A stretch of 52,539 nt of DNA from Ruminococcus sp. (GCA_017404665.1 JAFRBX010000076.1:1-52539); one strand, 5' to 3'; positions 39,661 through 48,290 are shown, counted from the stretch's first letter. Notes: a model not told the origin generated them from the sequence alone. Translations and numbers: made by a program.

Positions 39661-41040
39661 ATGAAGAAGCTCACATCCTTATTACTGGCTGCCGTTATCG
39701 GTCTGACTTTGTGCGCGATCAATGTCGGCGCGGTACCGGCGGAGGATCTGATCGATCTGTACGCGCAGGATATCGTGTTCACGAACAGTCTTGGCTTTAT
39801 CGATCCCGTGATCTATTATCAATCGTACAGCCGGTATCCGTCTGAGGATTGGGACAGTGCACCGATGGTTTTCGTGCAGACGAACGATTATGACGAGGGA
39901 ATGTATTATTTCAACTTTCCCGCAGAGGGGTACTATTCCCCCGAAAATGTTGGCTATGCCTATACCTATAGCTTCTATATCTCGGATGCATACTTGAACG
40001 GACGTACCGAGACGCTGACGCATCAAATGAATGATCCGCTTGATCTGTTTCTGACGGGAGAGACCGACTATAACGGCTATTACAAAGCGATAATCCGTCA
40101 TATCTGGTCTGAAAACCTGATCGTACTGGATAACACCGACAATGTCCTCTCCGATAACATATATATCTGCATTCGCTGTATCGATCCTTTCACCGGGGAC
40201 GGTTCCGATATCCGCGCGAAGACAGAGCGCTTTGACTTCAACGATTACGGCGAGGGCAGATATCGCTTCACCGCGCCGAACGGCACGCAGTCTTTTTACT
40301 TTACCGACGGCAGAAAGCGCACCGCGGATATGCCTTTCAGCGGCGCAGAATGGCTCTGGCTGTCCGGTGACCGTGATGATGAAGGCAATTATCAAGTCTG
40401 CACCGTCAATTGGGGCGGCGGTCCCGACGATCCTGTCTATACGATGGGACCGTCTGACACGATATTTGACCGCTTCTTTGAGAAATACGTCAGCATCTAC
40501 ACCTATGACGTTGCTCCGGAGAATGTTTACTGGTCTGACTTTTTCTACCTCTATGACGAGCCATATGAGCATCGTGACCAAAGCGGCGACGCAGACTGGG
40601 TCTTGATACAAGCAGAGACTTTTATCGCTCAGGATGTGATCTATGAAGGGATCATCGGCAATCGATTGGTTATCAGACCGACGCCGAGCTATCCGTTTGA
40701 ATCCGGCTACGGTATCTATGATGTGAAGCAGGATATCTTTGTATCGCTTCCCTGTAATACAGAAAGCAATTATGACGGGCTGACAAAGGCGCTTGATGAG
40801 GTCGTGACGGGCAGACTGCTCGGCGATCTTGACGGGGACGACAGGATCACCGTTGTTGATGCGACGATCGCCCAGCGCTGTGAGGCGAAGATGCGCGATT
40901 ATCCCGAGGACGATGAGATGCTCTATCCCTACGGAAAGATATGTTATTATTCCGACTTCAATCGCGACGGCGAGCGCAGCGTTCTGGACGCTACCTGTAT
41001 CCAGCGCTATCTCGTCGGTGCGGCTTTTCCGATCGGCTGA
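39661..41040 (+). CDS. Secreted dockerin protein with CBM26-like N-terminus
   Basis: 459 residues with GAGGAGG and a signal peptide (MKKLTSLLLAAVIGLTLCA to VGAVPA). The mature start IVFTNSLGFIDPVIYY resembles the beginning of CBM26 starch-binding modules (FTNSLGW). The central part is beta-rich and contains aromatic repeats of tyrosine and tryptophan without a catalytic pattern I know. Residues about 388-459 are a dockerin with loops DLDGDDR and DFNRDGE. The protein is likely a non-catalytic polysaccharide-binding component of a dockerin-cohesin complex. Confidence 0.85.
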   Translation: MKKLTSLLLAAVIGLTLCAINVGAVPAEDLIDLYAQDIVFTNSLGFIDPVIYYQSYSRYPSEDWDSAPMVFVQTNDYDEGMYYFNFPAEGYYSPENVGYAYTYSFYISDAYLNGRTETLTHQMNDPLDLFLTGETDYNGYYKAIIRHIWSENLIVLDNTDNVLSDNIYICIRCIDPFTGDGSDIRAKTERFDFNDYGEGRYRFTAPNGTQSFYFTDGRKRTADMPFSGAEWLWLSGDRDDEGNYQVCTVNWGGGPDDPVYTMGPSDTIFDRFFEKYVSIYTYDVAPENVYWSDFFYLYDEPYEHRDQSGDADWVLIQAETFIAQDVIYEGIIGNRLVIRPTPSYPFESGYGIYDVKQDIFVSLPCNTESNYDGLTKALDEVVTGRLLGDLDGDDRITVVDATIAQRCEAKMRDYPEDDEMLYPYGKICYYSDFNRDGERSVLDATCIQRYLVGAAFPIG

Positions 41041-41054
41041 CATCATAAAAATAC

Positions 41055-41084
41055 ACCGCCGCTGAACACAGCGGCGGTCATTTT
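41055..41084. terminator. Bidirectional terminator
   Basis: ACCGCCGCT (41055-41063) pairs with AGCGGCGGT (41070-41078); A-rich on the left and T-rich on the right. It serves the dockerin gene and the converging mog gene. Confidence 0.88.
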
Positions 41085-41092
41085 ATATTTGC

Positions 41093-41566
41093 TCATTCTT
41101 TTTTACCGTTCAGCATATCCAATCCATGACCGAGGTGGGGGAGGATGAACCCGAGATTCTCCGTTGCACCCTTCGGCGAGCCGGGGAGGTTGACGATCAG
41201 GCTTTTCTCCCTGATCCCCGCGATTCCACGCGACAGCATCCCGCGCGGCGTGATTTCCATACTCTTTTGCCTCATGTACTCCGCGATACCGGGACACTCC
41301 TTCTCAATGATCGACTTGGTTGCCTCGGGAGTAATATCGCGCGGCGCAAAGCCCGTACCTCCCGTCGTGATGATTAAATGAACTCCCTGTTCACATTCGA
41401 AGAGCAGAGCGTTTATTATCTTATTTTTCTCGTCAGGAACTATAAGGACCCTGACAACCTCATATCCCGCCTCTTCGAGCAGCTTTCTGACAGCAGGACC
41501 GCTCTTGTCCTCATATGCACCGCTTGCGGCGCGATCGCTGACGGTAATGACAGATGCTTTGTACAT
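41093..41566 (-). CDS. mog: Molybdopterin adenylyltransferase-like protein (MogA/MoaB family)
   Basis: 157 residues. The MoCF-biosynthesis fold is clear: ASVITVSDRAASGAYEDKSG, IITTGGTGFAPRDITPEAT (the TTGGTG substrate loop) and LIVNLPGSPKGATENL. It adenylates molybdopterin before metal insertion. It is the last gene of the minus-strand molybdenum block, separated from the MoeA-like gene by about 100 bases containing a hairpin repeat. Confidence 0.95.
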   Translation of the reverse strand: MYKASVITVSDRAASGAYEDKSGPAVRKLLEEAGYEVVRVLIVPDEKNKIINALLFECEQGVHLIITTGGTGFAPRDITPEATKSIIEKECPGIAEYMRQKSMEITPRGMLSRGIAGIREKSLIVNLPGSPKGATENLGFILPHLGHGLDMLNGKKE

Positions 41567-41589
41567 GATTCTTCACACTTTTCTGAAAT

Positions 41590-41640
41590 AATTGTAGGGG
41601 AGGGGCTTGCATCTCGCGAGCAGGGCTTGCTCCTCCCGAA
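41590..41640. repeat. Dispersed palindromic repeat
   Basis: GGGGAGGGGCTTG and CTTGCTCCTCCC face each other around CTCGCGAG. The repeat lies between mog and the MoeA-like gene and is non-coding. Confidence 0.55.
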
Positions 41641-41666
41641 AAGATCGAAGCAATTTCACCGGATTG

Positions 41667-42683
41667 TTACTTCCCGAACGGACAGTGCGGGTAAGTGCAT
41701 TTTTCACAGCCGAGGCACAATCCGCCCTCTCCGTATGCAACGAAATCAGCCTTTGTCAGGCGAACACCCGCCGCGATCCGCGGCAGCACCAGATCGAAGA
41801 TCGTCGCCTTCGCGTACATCACGCAGCCCGGCAGTCCCATGATCGGCGTACCGTCCTGACAGTATCCCATCAGGAACATCGCTCCCGGCAGCACCGGAGC
41901 GCCGTAGGTGACGATATCGGTGCCGCTGAGTTTGATCGCTCCGGGCGTTTGGTCGTCGGGGTCGACGCTCATGCCTCCTGTGCAGAGGATCATATCGACG
42001 TTGCCTCTGAGCAGCTTGATCGCTTCCTTGATGTTTTCGGCGTCATCGTCACACAGGATATGGCTCGTCACGCTGATGCCGTAGGCTTTGAGCTTTTCCT
42101 TGAGGACCGGTGTGAACTGATCCTTGATTCTGCCATGGAACACCTCGCTGCCGGTGGTGATGACCCCGGCAGTTTTCAGCATATAGGGGAGGATGTTCAG
42201 AATCGGTTCGCCTGCGGCAACATCCTTCGCCTGCTGCAGCTTTGCTTTGTCGATCACCAGCGGGATGACGCGCGTACCGGCTAGCTTATCGCCTTGTTTG
42301 ACTGCGGTATCGCCTTTTCTTGTTGCGATCATTAATTCTTCAATAGAATTAACAGCGTTCAGCTTTTCGCGGTCGATCATCAGCAGTCCGTCGATCTCGG
42401 CTGTCAGCTCAATCTTTCCTTCTTTGACCTCGCCGCGCGTTATGTTTTTGCCCTTGCATATTTTGCATAGGACCTCCGCTGCGTCATTCTCGTGCAGCTT
42501 GTTTTCGTCCATCTCAAAGATATAGAGATTCTCTTTTCCCATGCTCAGCAGCACGGGGATATCCTCCTCAGTGACGATATGCCCCTTACGAAAGCGCGCT
42601 CCTTTATACTGCCCCGGGATGATCTGCGTCATATCGTGGCACAGCACCTGTCCGACGGCGTCTGTTGTTTTTATCAGTTTCAT
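41667..42683 (-). CDS. MoeA-like molybdopterin-binding protein with C-terminal cysteine cluster
   Basis: 338 residues from ATG 42683 (AAGGAG upstream). The apparent longer frame to 42791 is read-through of the palindromic repeat. The MoCF-binding fold contains VITTGSEVFHGRIKDQF, LCTGGMSVDPDDQTPGA and GLPGCVMYAKATIFDLVLPR. The N-terminal part is shorter than in MoeA and starts KLIKTTDAVGQVLCHDMTQI, as in the MoeA-related proteins of clostridia. It ends with CLGCEKCTYPHCPFGK, four cysteines that could hold a metal or iron-sulfur site. It probably inserts molybdenum or matures a specific enzyme. Confidence 0.88.
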   Translation of the reverse strand: MKLIKTTDAVGQVLCHDMTQIIPGQYKGARFRKGHIVTEEDIPVLLSMGKENLYIFEMDENKLHENDAAEVLCKICKGKNITRGEVKEGKIELTAEIDGLLMIDREKLNAVNSIEELMIATRKGDTAVKQGDKLAGTRVIPLVIDKAKLQQAKDVAAGEPILNILPYMLKTAGVITTGSEVFHGRIKDQFTPVLKEKLKAYGISVTSHILCDDDAENIKEAIKLLRGNVDMILCTGGMSVDPDDQTPGAIKLSGTDIVTYGAPVLPGAMFLMGYCQDGTPIMGLPGCVMYAKATIFDLVLPRIAAGVRLTKADFVAYGEGGLCLGCEKCTYPHCPFGK

Positions 42684-42703
42684 ATTTTTCTCCTTATATT
42701 TTA

Positions 42704-42835
42704 GCCTTCCCCTTGAGGGAAAGGTCGGATGAGGTGGAAGCCTTTCCGAACTATCAATGAACGGGATGAAGCAGAAACGTTTCCACCTCATCCGTCTCGC
42801 TCAGTAACTCGACACCTTCCCCTCAAGGGGAAGGC
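42704..42835. repeat. Palindromic element, second copy (132 bp)
   Basis: The right end (42813-42835) is identical to the 23-bp end at 13971-13993 and the left end (42704-42725) differs at one base. GGATGAGGTGG and its complement occur inside. It supplies the last 11 residues and the stop of the MOSC gene. Confidence 0.85.
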
Positions 42836-43283
42836 TTGTTATGATCTCATCGCCCGCTTTGATCTCCCCGCCCTGGATGACGACGGCGAAGATCCCTTCG
42901 GTGGGCATCACACATTGTCCTGTCATTCTTTTAATTTCACAATCGTTATGACACTGCTTGCCGATCTGTGAGACTTCCAGAATGGCTTGCCCTATCGACA
43001 GTCGTGTGCCGATCGGGATGTCTTTTAGGTTAATCCCCTTGGTCAGGATGTTTTCCGCGAAATCTCCCGCATTCAGTACAACGCTTTTCGCGCGCATTTT
43101 ATCGACGCTTTCGTCGGCTAACAGGCTGACTTGGCGGTGACGGTACGATAGGGGCGTTTCGGGATCGACCGCGTGCGCGTCACCGATGATACCGCAGTTT
43201 TTTTCGAGCGTGACCGAGGGCACGGGTTGCTTTTTGGTTCCCTTCTTTTCGCTGATGCAGACAGCCAAAACGGTTCCTTTCAT
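42801..43283 (-). CDS. MOSC-domain protein
   Basis: 160 residues. It opens GTVLAVCISEKKGTKKQPV, then NCGIIGDAHAV, HRQVSLLADESVDKM, AGDFAENILTKGINL and IGKQCHNDCEI with the conserved Cys. MOSC domains bind molybdenum cofactor or its sulfur. It overlaps moaC by 4 bases. The C-terminal SLPLEGKVSSY is translated from the palindromic repeat, so the native end has been replaced. Confidence 0.92.
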   Translation of the reverse strand: MKGTVLAVCISEKKGTKKQPVPSVTLEKNCGIIGDAHAVDPETPLSYRHRQVSLLADESVDKMRAKSVVLNAGDFAENILTKGINLKDIPIGTRLSIGQAILEVSQIGKQCHNDCEIKRMTGQCVMPTEGIFAVVIQGGEIKAGDEIITSLPLEGKVSSY

Positions 43284-43744
43284 CGCTTGAACTCCCCGCT
43301 TTTACCGCCGTTTTTGTAAATAAGACGGATATCGGTGATCTCGATATCCCGCTGTACCGCCTTGCACATATCATAGATGGTGAGAGCCGCTGCAGATACG
43401 GCGGTCAGTGCTTCCATCTCGACGCCTGTGCTGCCTTTACACTTTACAACGGCTTCGATATGCACTTCGGTATCGGTCAGCCTAAAGCGGATATCCACGC
43501 TGCTGAGCGTCAGCGGATGACACATCGGGATGATGTCGGATGCTTTCTTTGCCGCCATGATGCCGGCGACCTGCGCGACGGTGAGAACGTCGCCTTTTTT
43601 GACGCCGCCGCTTCTGATCAGCTCCATCGTCTCAGTGGCGACGATAACCGTACCCTCGGCGATCGCCTCGCGATAGGAAATATCTTTATCGGAGACGTCT
43701 ACCATTTTAGCACGTCCCTGATCGTTGATATGACTCAGTTCCAT
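43280..43744 (-). CDS. moaC: Cyclic pyranopterin monophosphate synthase
   Basis: 154 residues. The opening LSHINDQGRAKMVDVSDK, the IIPMCHPLTLSSVDI active-site segment, VKCKGSTGVEMEALTAVSAAALTIYDMCKAVQRD and the terminal KNGGKSGEF match MoaC throughout. It converts the MoaA product to cyclic pyranopterin monophosphate. It lies one base after moaA. Confidence 0.98.
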   Translation of the reverse strand: MELSHINDQGRAKMVDVSDKDISYREAIAEGTVIVATETMELIRSGGVKKGDVLTVAQVAGIMAAKKASDIIPMCHPLTLSSVDIRFRLTDTEVHIEAVVKCKGSTGVEMEALTAVSAAALTIYDMCKAVQRDIEITDIRLIYKNGGKSGEFKR

Positions 43745-43745
43745 G

Positions 43746-44696
43746 TTATCCTCCGATTTCGTTCATGTTGCGCCCGGTCGCGGAGCCCGCGAGACCGAAA
43801 CGGTGACTTTCCGGCTTCTGCATGATGCCGTCCCTGATCGCTTGTTCGAGCTTTTCACCCGATAAGCCTTTCAGGTCGATCTCCTGATCCGAGTGCAGAC
43901 ACGGCTTTAATTTGCCGTCGGCTGTGACGCGGATCTTATTGCATGATGGACAGAAGCTGTGTGACATCGGACAAATCAGTCCGATGGTGCCTTTGTACCC
44001 GGGAAAGCCGTAAACCCTCGCGACGCCGTCGATTCTCAGCAGCTCGGCGTTCTGCAGATATTTTTCTGCCGATGCCGTTGTCATAAAGCGGCTGCTGTCC
44101 CATTCCTTGGCGACGCCCAGCGGCATCAGCTCGATGAACCGCACGTGAACGGGATGCTCCCGCGTCAGCGAGATCATTTCAAAAAGCTCTTTGTCATTGA
44201 TTCCATTGAGCAGCACGCAATTAATCTTTATGTTGTCAAAGCCCGCGTTCTGTGCGGCCTTGATCCCGTCCGCCACATCCCTCACGTCCCCGCCTCGGGT
44301 GATTTTTGAGAAGGTATCCGGGTTCAGACTGTCGAGGCTGATGTTCAGCCGGTCGACGCGCGCTTCCTTCAATATTCCCGCCATCGGCGCGAGCAGTGAG
44401 CCGTTGGTGGTGATTCCCAGCTCGATCGCGTTGTCAATCGCCTTGATATTGCGGCACAGGGACACGATTCCCCGCCTGACAAGCGGCTCTCCGCCGGTCA
44501 GACGAACCTTATTGACGCCCAGCCTGTGCGCCGCACGCACGATCCCGGTCATCTCCTCAATGCTGAGCATATCGCCGTGTCTTTTTTTGATAACGCCGCT
44601 TTCGGGCATACAGTAGATGCAGCGATAGTTGCACAGATCGGTGACGGATAAGCGAAGATATTGAATTTTGCGTCCGTAGCTGTCTTTCATGGTCAT
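43746..44696 (-). CDS. moaA: GTP 3',8-cyclase
   Basis: 316 residues. The radical-SAM cluster is CNYRCIYC and the second cluster FCPSCNKIRVTADGKLKPC. KVRLTGGEPLVRRGI is the SAM-binding segment and the diglycine C-terminus is present. It starts the molybdopterin pathway from GTP. It overlaps modC by 4 bases (ATGA), so transporter and cofactor genes form one operon. Confidence 0.98.
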   Translation of the reverse strand: MTMKDSYGRKIQYLRLSVTDLCNYRCIYCMPESGVIKKRHGDMLSIEEMTGIVRAAHRLGVNKVRLTGGEPLVRRGIVSLCRNIKAIDNAIELGITTNGSLLAPMAGILKEARVDRLNISLDSLNPDTFSKITRGGDVRDVADGIKAAQNAGFDNIKINCVLLNGINDKELFEMISLTREHPVHVRFIELMPLGVAKEWDSSRFMTTASAEKYLQNAELLRIDGVARVYGFPGYKGTIGLICPMSHSFCPSCNKIRVTADGKLKPCLHSDQEIDLKGLSGEKLEQAIRDGIMQKPESHRFGLAGSATGRNMNEIGG

Positions 44697-45388
44697 TTTA
44701 AATCGTCAAACTGTTCCTTTAACTCGTTATAGTATGTTTCGGTATCCTTTGCGGACTCGGTGACGCCGCTTGCGATGGGGATGATCGCGGGGCAAAGCTG
44801 ACGAATCTCTTCGATATCATGGGAAACCAGTATCGATTCGCCGCCGAATTCCGATATGATATCGCGGATGTAGGGGATGAGCTGCAGCTTCAGCAGGGTA
44901 TCCAGCGACGAAAACGGCTCATCCAGCAGCAGCACCTCCGGCTCTGCGGCAAAGATTCGCGCCAGCGCGACACGCTGCTTCTCACCACCGGATAACGTAT
45001 CCGGTCGTCGGTTTTCCAAACCCTTAAGGTGAAACTGTGTCAGCAATTCTTCAAGCTTTAATGCCCGCTCTGCCTTTGACAGCCTTCTCATACCCGCTCG
45101 GATGTTGCCTTTTACGCTCATGTTCGGGAAGAGCGCGTAATCCTGAAACAGATAACCTACCCGTCGCTTCTGCGGCGGAAGGTCGATCCGTTTCTCGCTG
45201 TCAAAAAGTACCCTGCCGTTCAATTGTATCACACCTTTGTCGGGTTTTTCAATACCGGCGATACATTTCAGCGTCATGCTTTTTCCGGAGCCCGACGCGC
45301 CGAACAGTGCAAGGGTGTCATTATCACACTCGAATTTTGACTGCAGCGTAAAACGGTCAAGGCGTTTTTCGATATCGACCTGCAGCAT
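44693..45388 (-). CDS. modC: Molybdate ABC transporter ATPase
   Basis: 231 residues from ATG 45388, overlapping the modB stop by one base. Walker A is GASGSGKS, the signature is TLSGGEKQRVALARIFA and Walker B is LLLDEPFSSLD. It is about 120 residues shorter than the Escherichia coli protein because it lacks the C-terminal molybdate-binding MOP domains, so it should not sense molybdate itself. It powers uptake through ModB. Confidence 0.95.
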   Translation of the reverse strand: MLQVDIEKRLDRFTLQSKFECDNDTLALFGASGSGKSMTLKCIAGIEKPDKGVIQLNGRVLFDSEKRIDLPPQKRRVGYLFQDYALFPNMSVKGNIRAGMRRLSKAERALKLEELLTQFHLKGLENRRPDTLSGGEKQRVALARIFAAEPEVLLLDEPFSSLDTLLKLQLIPYIRDIISEFGGESILVSHDIEEIRQLCPAIIPIASGVTESAKDTETYYNELKEQFDDLK

Positions 45389-46053
45389 CAATATCGCCTC
45401 CTTTGCGGACGCTCCAGCAGATTGACCGCCAACAGTACCACTGCCGAGATCGCGATATTGATCAGCACCCATTTGAACGCCAGCGCGTCGTTGCCCGTGC
45501 GCCATAGCTGGTACACGGCGGTGGATACGGTAGCGGTCTTTCCCGGGGTATAACCGGCGATCATCGAGGTTGCGCCGTATTCACCCAAGGCTCTGGCAAA
45601 GGACAGCACAACGCCTGCGATGATCCCCTGCTTGCAGTAGGGGAGACGGATGCGCCAGAAAATGTGGGTGTTGGAGAGCCCCAGCGTTCTGCCCGCGTCG
45701 GCAAGATCCTCGTCAAAGCGCTCAAACGCGCCGCGCGCCGTGCGGTACATCAGCGGAAAGACGACGACGATGACCGCGAAAACCGCCGACCACCACTGCA
45801 TCGTCAGCCGGACGTTGAAATGATCGAGAAAAAAGCTGCCTATCGCTCTTTTGGGACCTAAGAGGAGCAGCAACAGATAACCCACCACCGTCGGCGGCAG
45901 CACCAGCGGCAGTGTGAAGAGCACATCCAGTATTCCTTTGATGACGCGAGGCGTCTTGGCGATATAATACGCCGCGGCAATCCCGACAAAAAACACGAAC
46001 ACAGCGGCGATTGCAGCGATCCTCAGCGAATTGAACAAGGGATATAAATCCAT
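45388..46053 (-). CDS. modB: Molybdate ABC transporter permease
   Basis: 221 residues with about five membrane helices. The permease signature is VLSFARALGEYGATSMIAG, the EAA-type contact with ModC, and DVLFTLPLVLPPTVVGYLLL is also typical of ModB. It forms the membrane channel for molybdate. Confidence 0.96.
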   Translation of the reverse strand: MDLYPLFNSLRIAAIAAVFVFFVGIAAAYYIAKTPRVIKGILDVLFTLPLVLPPTVVGYLLLLLLGPKRAIGSFFLDHFNVRLTMQWWSAVFAVIVVVFPLMYRTARGAFERFDEDLADAGRTLGLSNTHIFWRIRLPYCKQGIIAGVVLSFARALGEYGATSMIAGYTPGKTATVSTAVYQLWRTGNDALAFKWVLINIAISAVVLLAVNLLERPQRRRY

Positions 46054-46063
46054 ATATTACCTC

Positions 46064-46118
46064 AAAATGAATTACCCGCCTGTGTGCAGACGGGCTTATC
46101 ATGATTATAATCGATTTT
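46064..46118 (-). promoter_or_regulatory. modA-modB spacer with hairpin
   Basis: CCCGCCTG/CAGACGGG (46076-46095) is a stem with one mismatch. On the minus strand it is followed by TAATTCATTTT. It may reduce read-through from modA to modB, a common way to overproduce the binding protein. Confidence 0.5.
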
Positions 46119-46967
46119 TCATTTAGTTGCAAGCGGTATGAAGCCGACTTTCTCAAATACAGCCGAAGCGTCCGCAGTCTGCAGGAAGTCGAGGAACGCC
46201 TTTGCCTCATCGACATGTTCGCTGCCGCTGAGAACGGCGGCGGGATAGATGACCTGACCGCACATTTCTTCGGCAGCGGTATCGGTCACAGCGAGATCAG
46301 CCGAATAGGCGTCTGTCTGATAGATGATGCCGCAGTCGACGGTGCCTTCGGATACCTGTGTTGTGACCTCCTTGACATTGGAGCCGTAGGTCAGCACGCC
46401 GTTGTCGGCGAGAGCCGCTTCATCAAGATCGTAGTAGGTGAAAATCTTCTGTGTGTACTGTCCTACGGGAACGTCCTCATTGCCGATCGCCATCAGGATA
46501 TCTCCCGCTTCGAGATGCGCTTTCATATCCTCGTAGGATTGGATCCCCGATGCGGAGTTTTCAGCGACGCACAGAGCAACCTTGTTTTCGAGCAGATCGA
46601 TACGGGTATCGGTATTGATATAACCGCCTTCTTCCAAGCCGTTCATCTGCTTCTGCGCCGCGGAGATAAAGAGGTCGCAAACCGCGCCTTCTTCAATCTG
46701 GGTTTTCAGCGTGCCCGAAGAATCAAAGTTGAAGGTCAGCTTTACACCGGGATGATCCGCTTCATAGGTCTGAGCAAGCTCTTCCAAGGTTTCGGTCATG
46801 CTTGCCGCTGCGAATACAACGATCTCGGCGGTATCTGTAGTTTTTTCATCGATCGCTGTGCTCTGATCGCTGTCGGCGTCGGCGGTCTGTGTTGCGCTTT
46901 CACCGCATGCGGTCAAAAGCTCGCCTGCGAGCAGGAGTACTAATAGGAGTGCAATGATTCTTTTCAT
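46119..46967 (-). CDS. modA: Molybdate-binding lipoprotein
   Basis: 282 residues from ATG 46967. The signal ends with the lipobox LLTAC (Cys21), so it is a surface lipoprotein. After an acidic linker, EIVVFAAASMTETLEELAQ, FNFDSSGTLKTQIEEG, DLFISAAQKQM and GIIYQTDAY are the ModA ligand-site segments. It captures molybdate or tungstate for ModBC. Confidence 0.96.
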   Translation of the reverse strand: MKRIIALLLVLLLAGELLTACGESATQTADADSDQSTAIDEKTTDTAEIVVFAAASMTETLEELAQTYEADHPGVKLTFNFDSSGTLKTQIEEGAVCDLFISAAQKQMNGLEEGGYINTDTRIDLLENKVALCVAENSASGIQSYEDMKAHLEAGDILMAIGNEDVPVGQYTQKIFTYYDLDEAALADNGVLTYGSNVKEVTTQVSEGTVDCGIIYQTDAYSADLAVTDTAAEEMCGQVIYPAAVLSGSEHVDEAKAFLDFLQTADASAVFEKVGFIPLATK

Positions 46968-47022
46968 TTTATTAATCCTTTCCTTTTTATATTGCATGTC
47001 ATATTCTACCACTTTTACATGG

Positions 47023-47069
47023 TTGACACAATGAACAATATTCTGTATAATGGAATTATCGTTCAGTAA
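47023..47069 (+). promoter_or_regulatory. iclR promoter with overlapping palindrome
   Basis: TTGACA (47023-47028), 17-nt spacer and TATAAT (47046-47051). TGAACAATATTC (47032-47043) and GAATTATCGTTCA (47053-47065) form an imperfect inverted repeat centred on the -10, a likely operator in the region shared with modA. Confidence 0.65.
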
Positions 47070-47088
47070 TACGGAATGTGGTGATAAT

Positions 47089-47868
47089 ATGAATGACGAA
47101 AAAGGAAAAGTAAAATCGCTTTCAAAGGCGATCGATCTCCTTGACGCACTGACCGCATCACGACAGGGCATGACGCTCAGCGAGCTGTCCGAGCGGTGCG
47201 GATATCCCAAAAGCACGACCCACGCTTTGGCGTCCACGATGCGCGACAGAGGTCTTTTGCGCCAGCTGCCCGACGGCTCCTACGCGCTCGGCATGCGTCT
47301 TTTTGAGTACGGATCGGCGGTTTCGCGCGGCTTCGATATCAGCGCATTGGCTCGTCCGTATTTAGAAAGCCTTAGCTCTCTGACGGGCGCTAATTCTGTG
47401 ATCAGCCTCCTTGACGGTGAAAACGCCGTTTCTTTCGATTATGCCGTCAGCTCTACCGGCGTCCAGATCCTGCCTGAAATCGGCGTCAGGCTGCCCCTGC
47501 ACTGTACCTCTCAGGGAAAGCTGATGCTTGCATTCATGCCGTCTAAAAAGGTTATCTCTCTCTATAAGCGTCAGCCGATGAGACAGTTTACACCGCATAC
47601 GATTTCCGATATTGACTCGCTTCTGCGCCAGCTCAGCGAAATTTGCGGTCAGGGTTACGCGGTCGAGGACGGCGAGTACAAGGTCGGTCTGCGTTCGGTA
47701 TCGGCACCCGTATTCGATTCTTCAGGAACGCTGAAATACGCCATGACGACGATCGGCTTTTTTCGCAGAGTGAGATCGGATGATTTTGTATCCGCCATTC
47801 AGGCGACGGTCAGACAGGCGGATATGCTTTCCGCCGCGCTGGGATATGAGGGCGGCAATCCATTATAA
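47089..47868 (+). CDS. IclR-family transcriptional regulator
   Basis: 259 residues from ATG 47089 (TGTGGTGAT upstream). The winged helix is KAIDLLDALTASRQGMTLSELSERCGYPKSTTHALASTMRDRGLL, and the effector domain has RLPLHCTSQGKLMLAF, GYAVEDGEYKVGLRSVSAPV and a C-terminal helix. It is divergent from modA across about 120 bases, so it may control molybdate uptake and cofactor synthesis. The usual regulator of that job is ModE, so the ligand here is open. Confidence 0.95.
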   Translation: MNDEKGKVKSLSKAIDLLDALTASRQGMTLSELSERCGYPKSTTHALASTMRDRGLLRQLPDGSYALGMRLFEYGSAVSRGFDISALARPYLESLSSLTGANSVISLLDGENAVSFDYAVSSTGVQILPEIGVRLPLHCTSQGKLMLAFMPSKKVISLYKRQPMRQFTPHTISDIDSLLRQLSEICGQGYAVEDGEYKVGLRSVSAPVFDSSGTLKYAMTTIGFFRRVRSDDFVSAIQATVRQADMLSAALGYEGGNPL

Positions 47869-47871
47869 ACA

Positions 47872-47910
47872 ATTATCGTGAGATCCTTTTGGAGCCGCGG
47901 CAATCTCAAC
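47872..47910. repeat. Dispersed hairpin repeat (third copy)
   Basis: GGAGCCGCGGCAATCTCAAC matches the right part of the repeat at 9087-9125. The left part is degenerate. Confidence 0.45.
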
Positions 47911-47926
47911 CTATAGATATATGTAA

Positions 47927-47957
47927 AAAGCTGCCTCCGCTCTGAGACAGCTTTACG
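47927..47957. terminator. Terminator between iclR and DUF378 gene
   Basis: AAAAGCTG and CAGCTTT face each other around a 14-nt loop between converging genes. Confidence 0.5.
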
Positions 47958-47961
47958 TTTA

Positions 47962-48189
47962 TTATGTGGCACTTGTTCTGTAATCGCGGTCGCCGGCTTC
48001 GGTCGTATCTCTGAATAAAAGAGAAATGCACCATAACGCAGCCAGCGCGACGATAACATAGACGATACGGGCGATGATTCCCGACTGACCGCCGAACAGG
48101 AACGCGACCAGGTCGAACTGAAACAGACCTACGCTGCCCCAGTTGATACCGCCGACGATCAATAATGTCAATGCAATTTTATCAAGCAT
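47962..48189 (-). CDS. DUF378 small membrane protein
   Basis: 75 residues with two membrane helices. The family core KIALTLLIVGGINWGSVGLFQFDLVAFLFG is textbook DUF378 (YuzA-like), followed by ARIVYVIVALAALWCI. Function is unknown; the family is common in the envelope of Firmicutes. GGAGG precedes the ATG. Confidence 0.92.
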   Translation of the reverse strand: MLDKIALTLLIVGGINWGSVGLFQFDLVAFLFGGQSGIIARIVYVIVALAALWCISLLFRDTTEAGDRDYRTSAT

Positions 48190-48202
48190 CGGTAAACCTC
48201 CT

Positions 48203-48259
48203 TACAGTAAAACTGTAGCCTGACAGTAATAGCAGGTTCGGATTACTATTGTCAGGCTA
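48203..48259 (-). promoter_or_regulatory. Leader hairpins upstream of DUF378 gene
   Basis: TACAGT/ACTGTA (48203-48217) and TAGCCTGACA/TGTCAGGCTA (48216-48259). The shorter one covers the ribosome site region. Confidence 0.45.
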
Positions 48260-48290
48260 ATGCTATTGTTTGCCGAATGCGATTTGATAT

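Noticed and set aside
39682-41046. 454-codon minus-strand frame
   Set aside because: Complement of the dockerin gene, which has signal peptide, dockerin and ribosome site; the antisense product has none.
41607-42284. 225-codon plus-strand frame
   Set aside because: Antisense to the MoeA-like gene and starting in a repeat; no domain.
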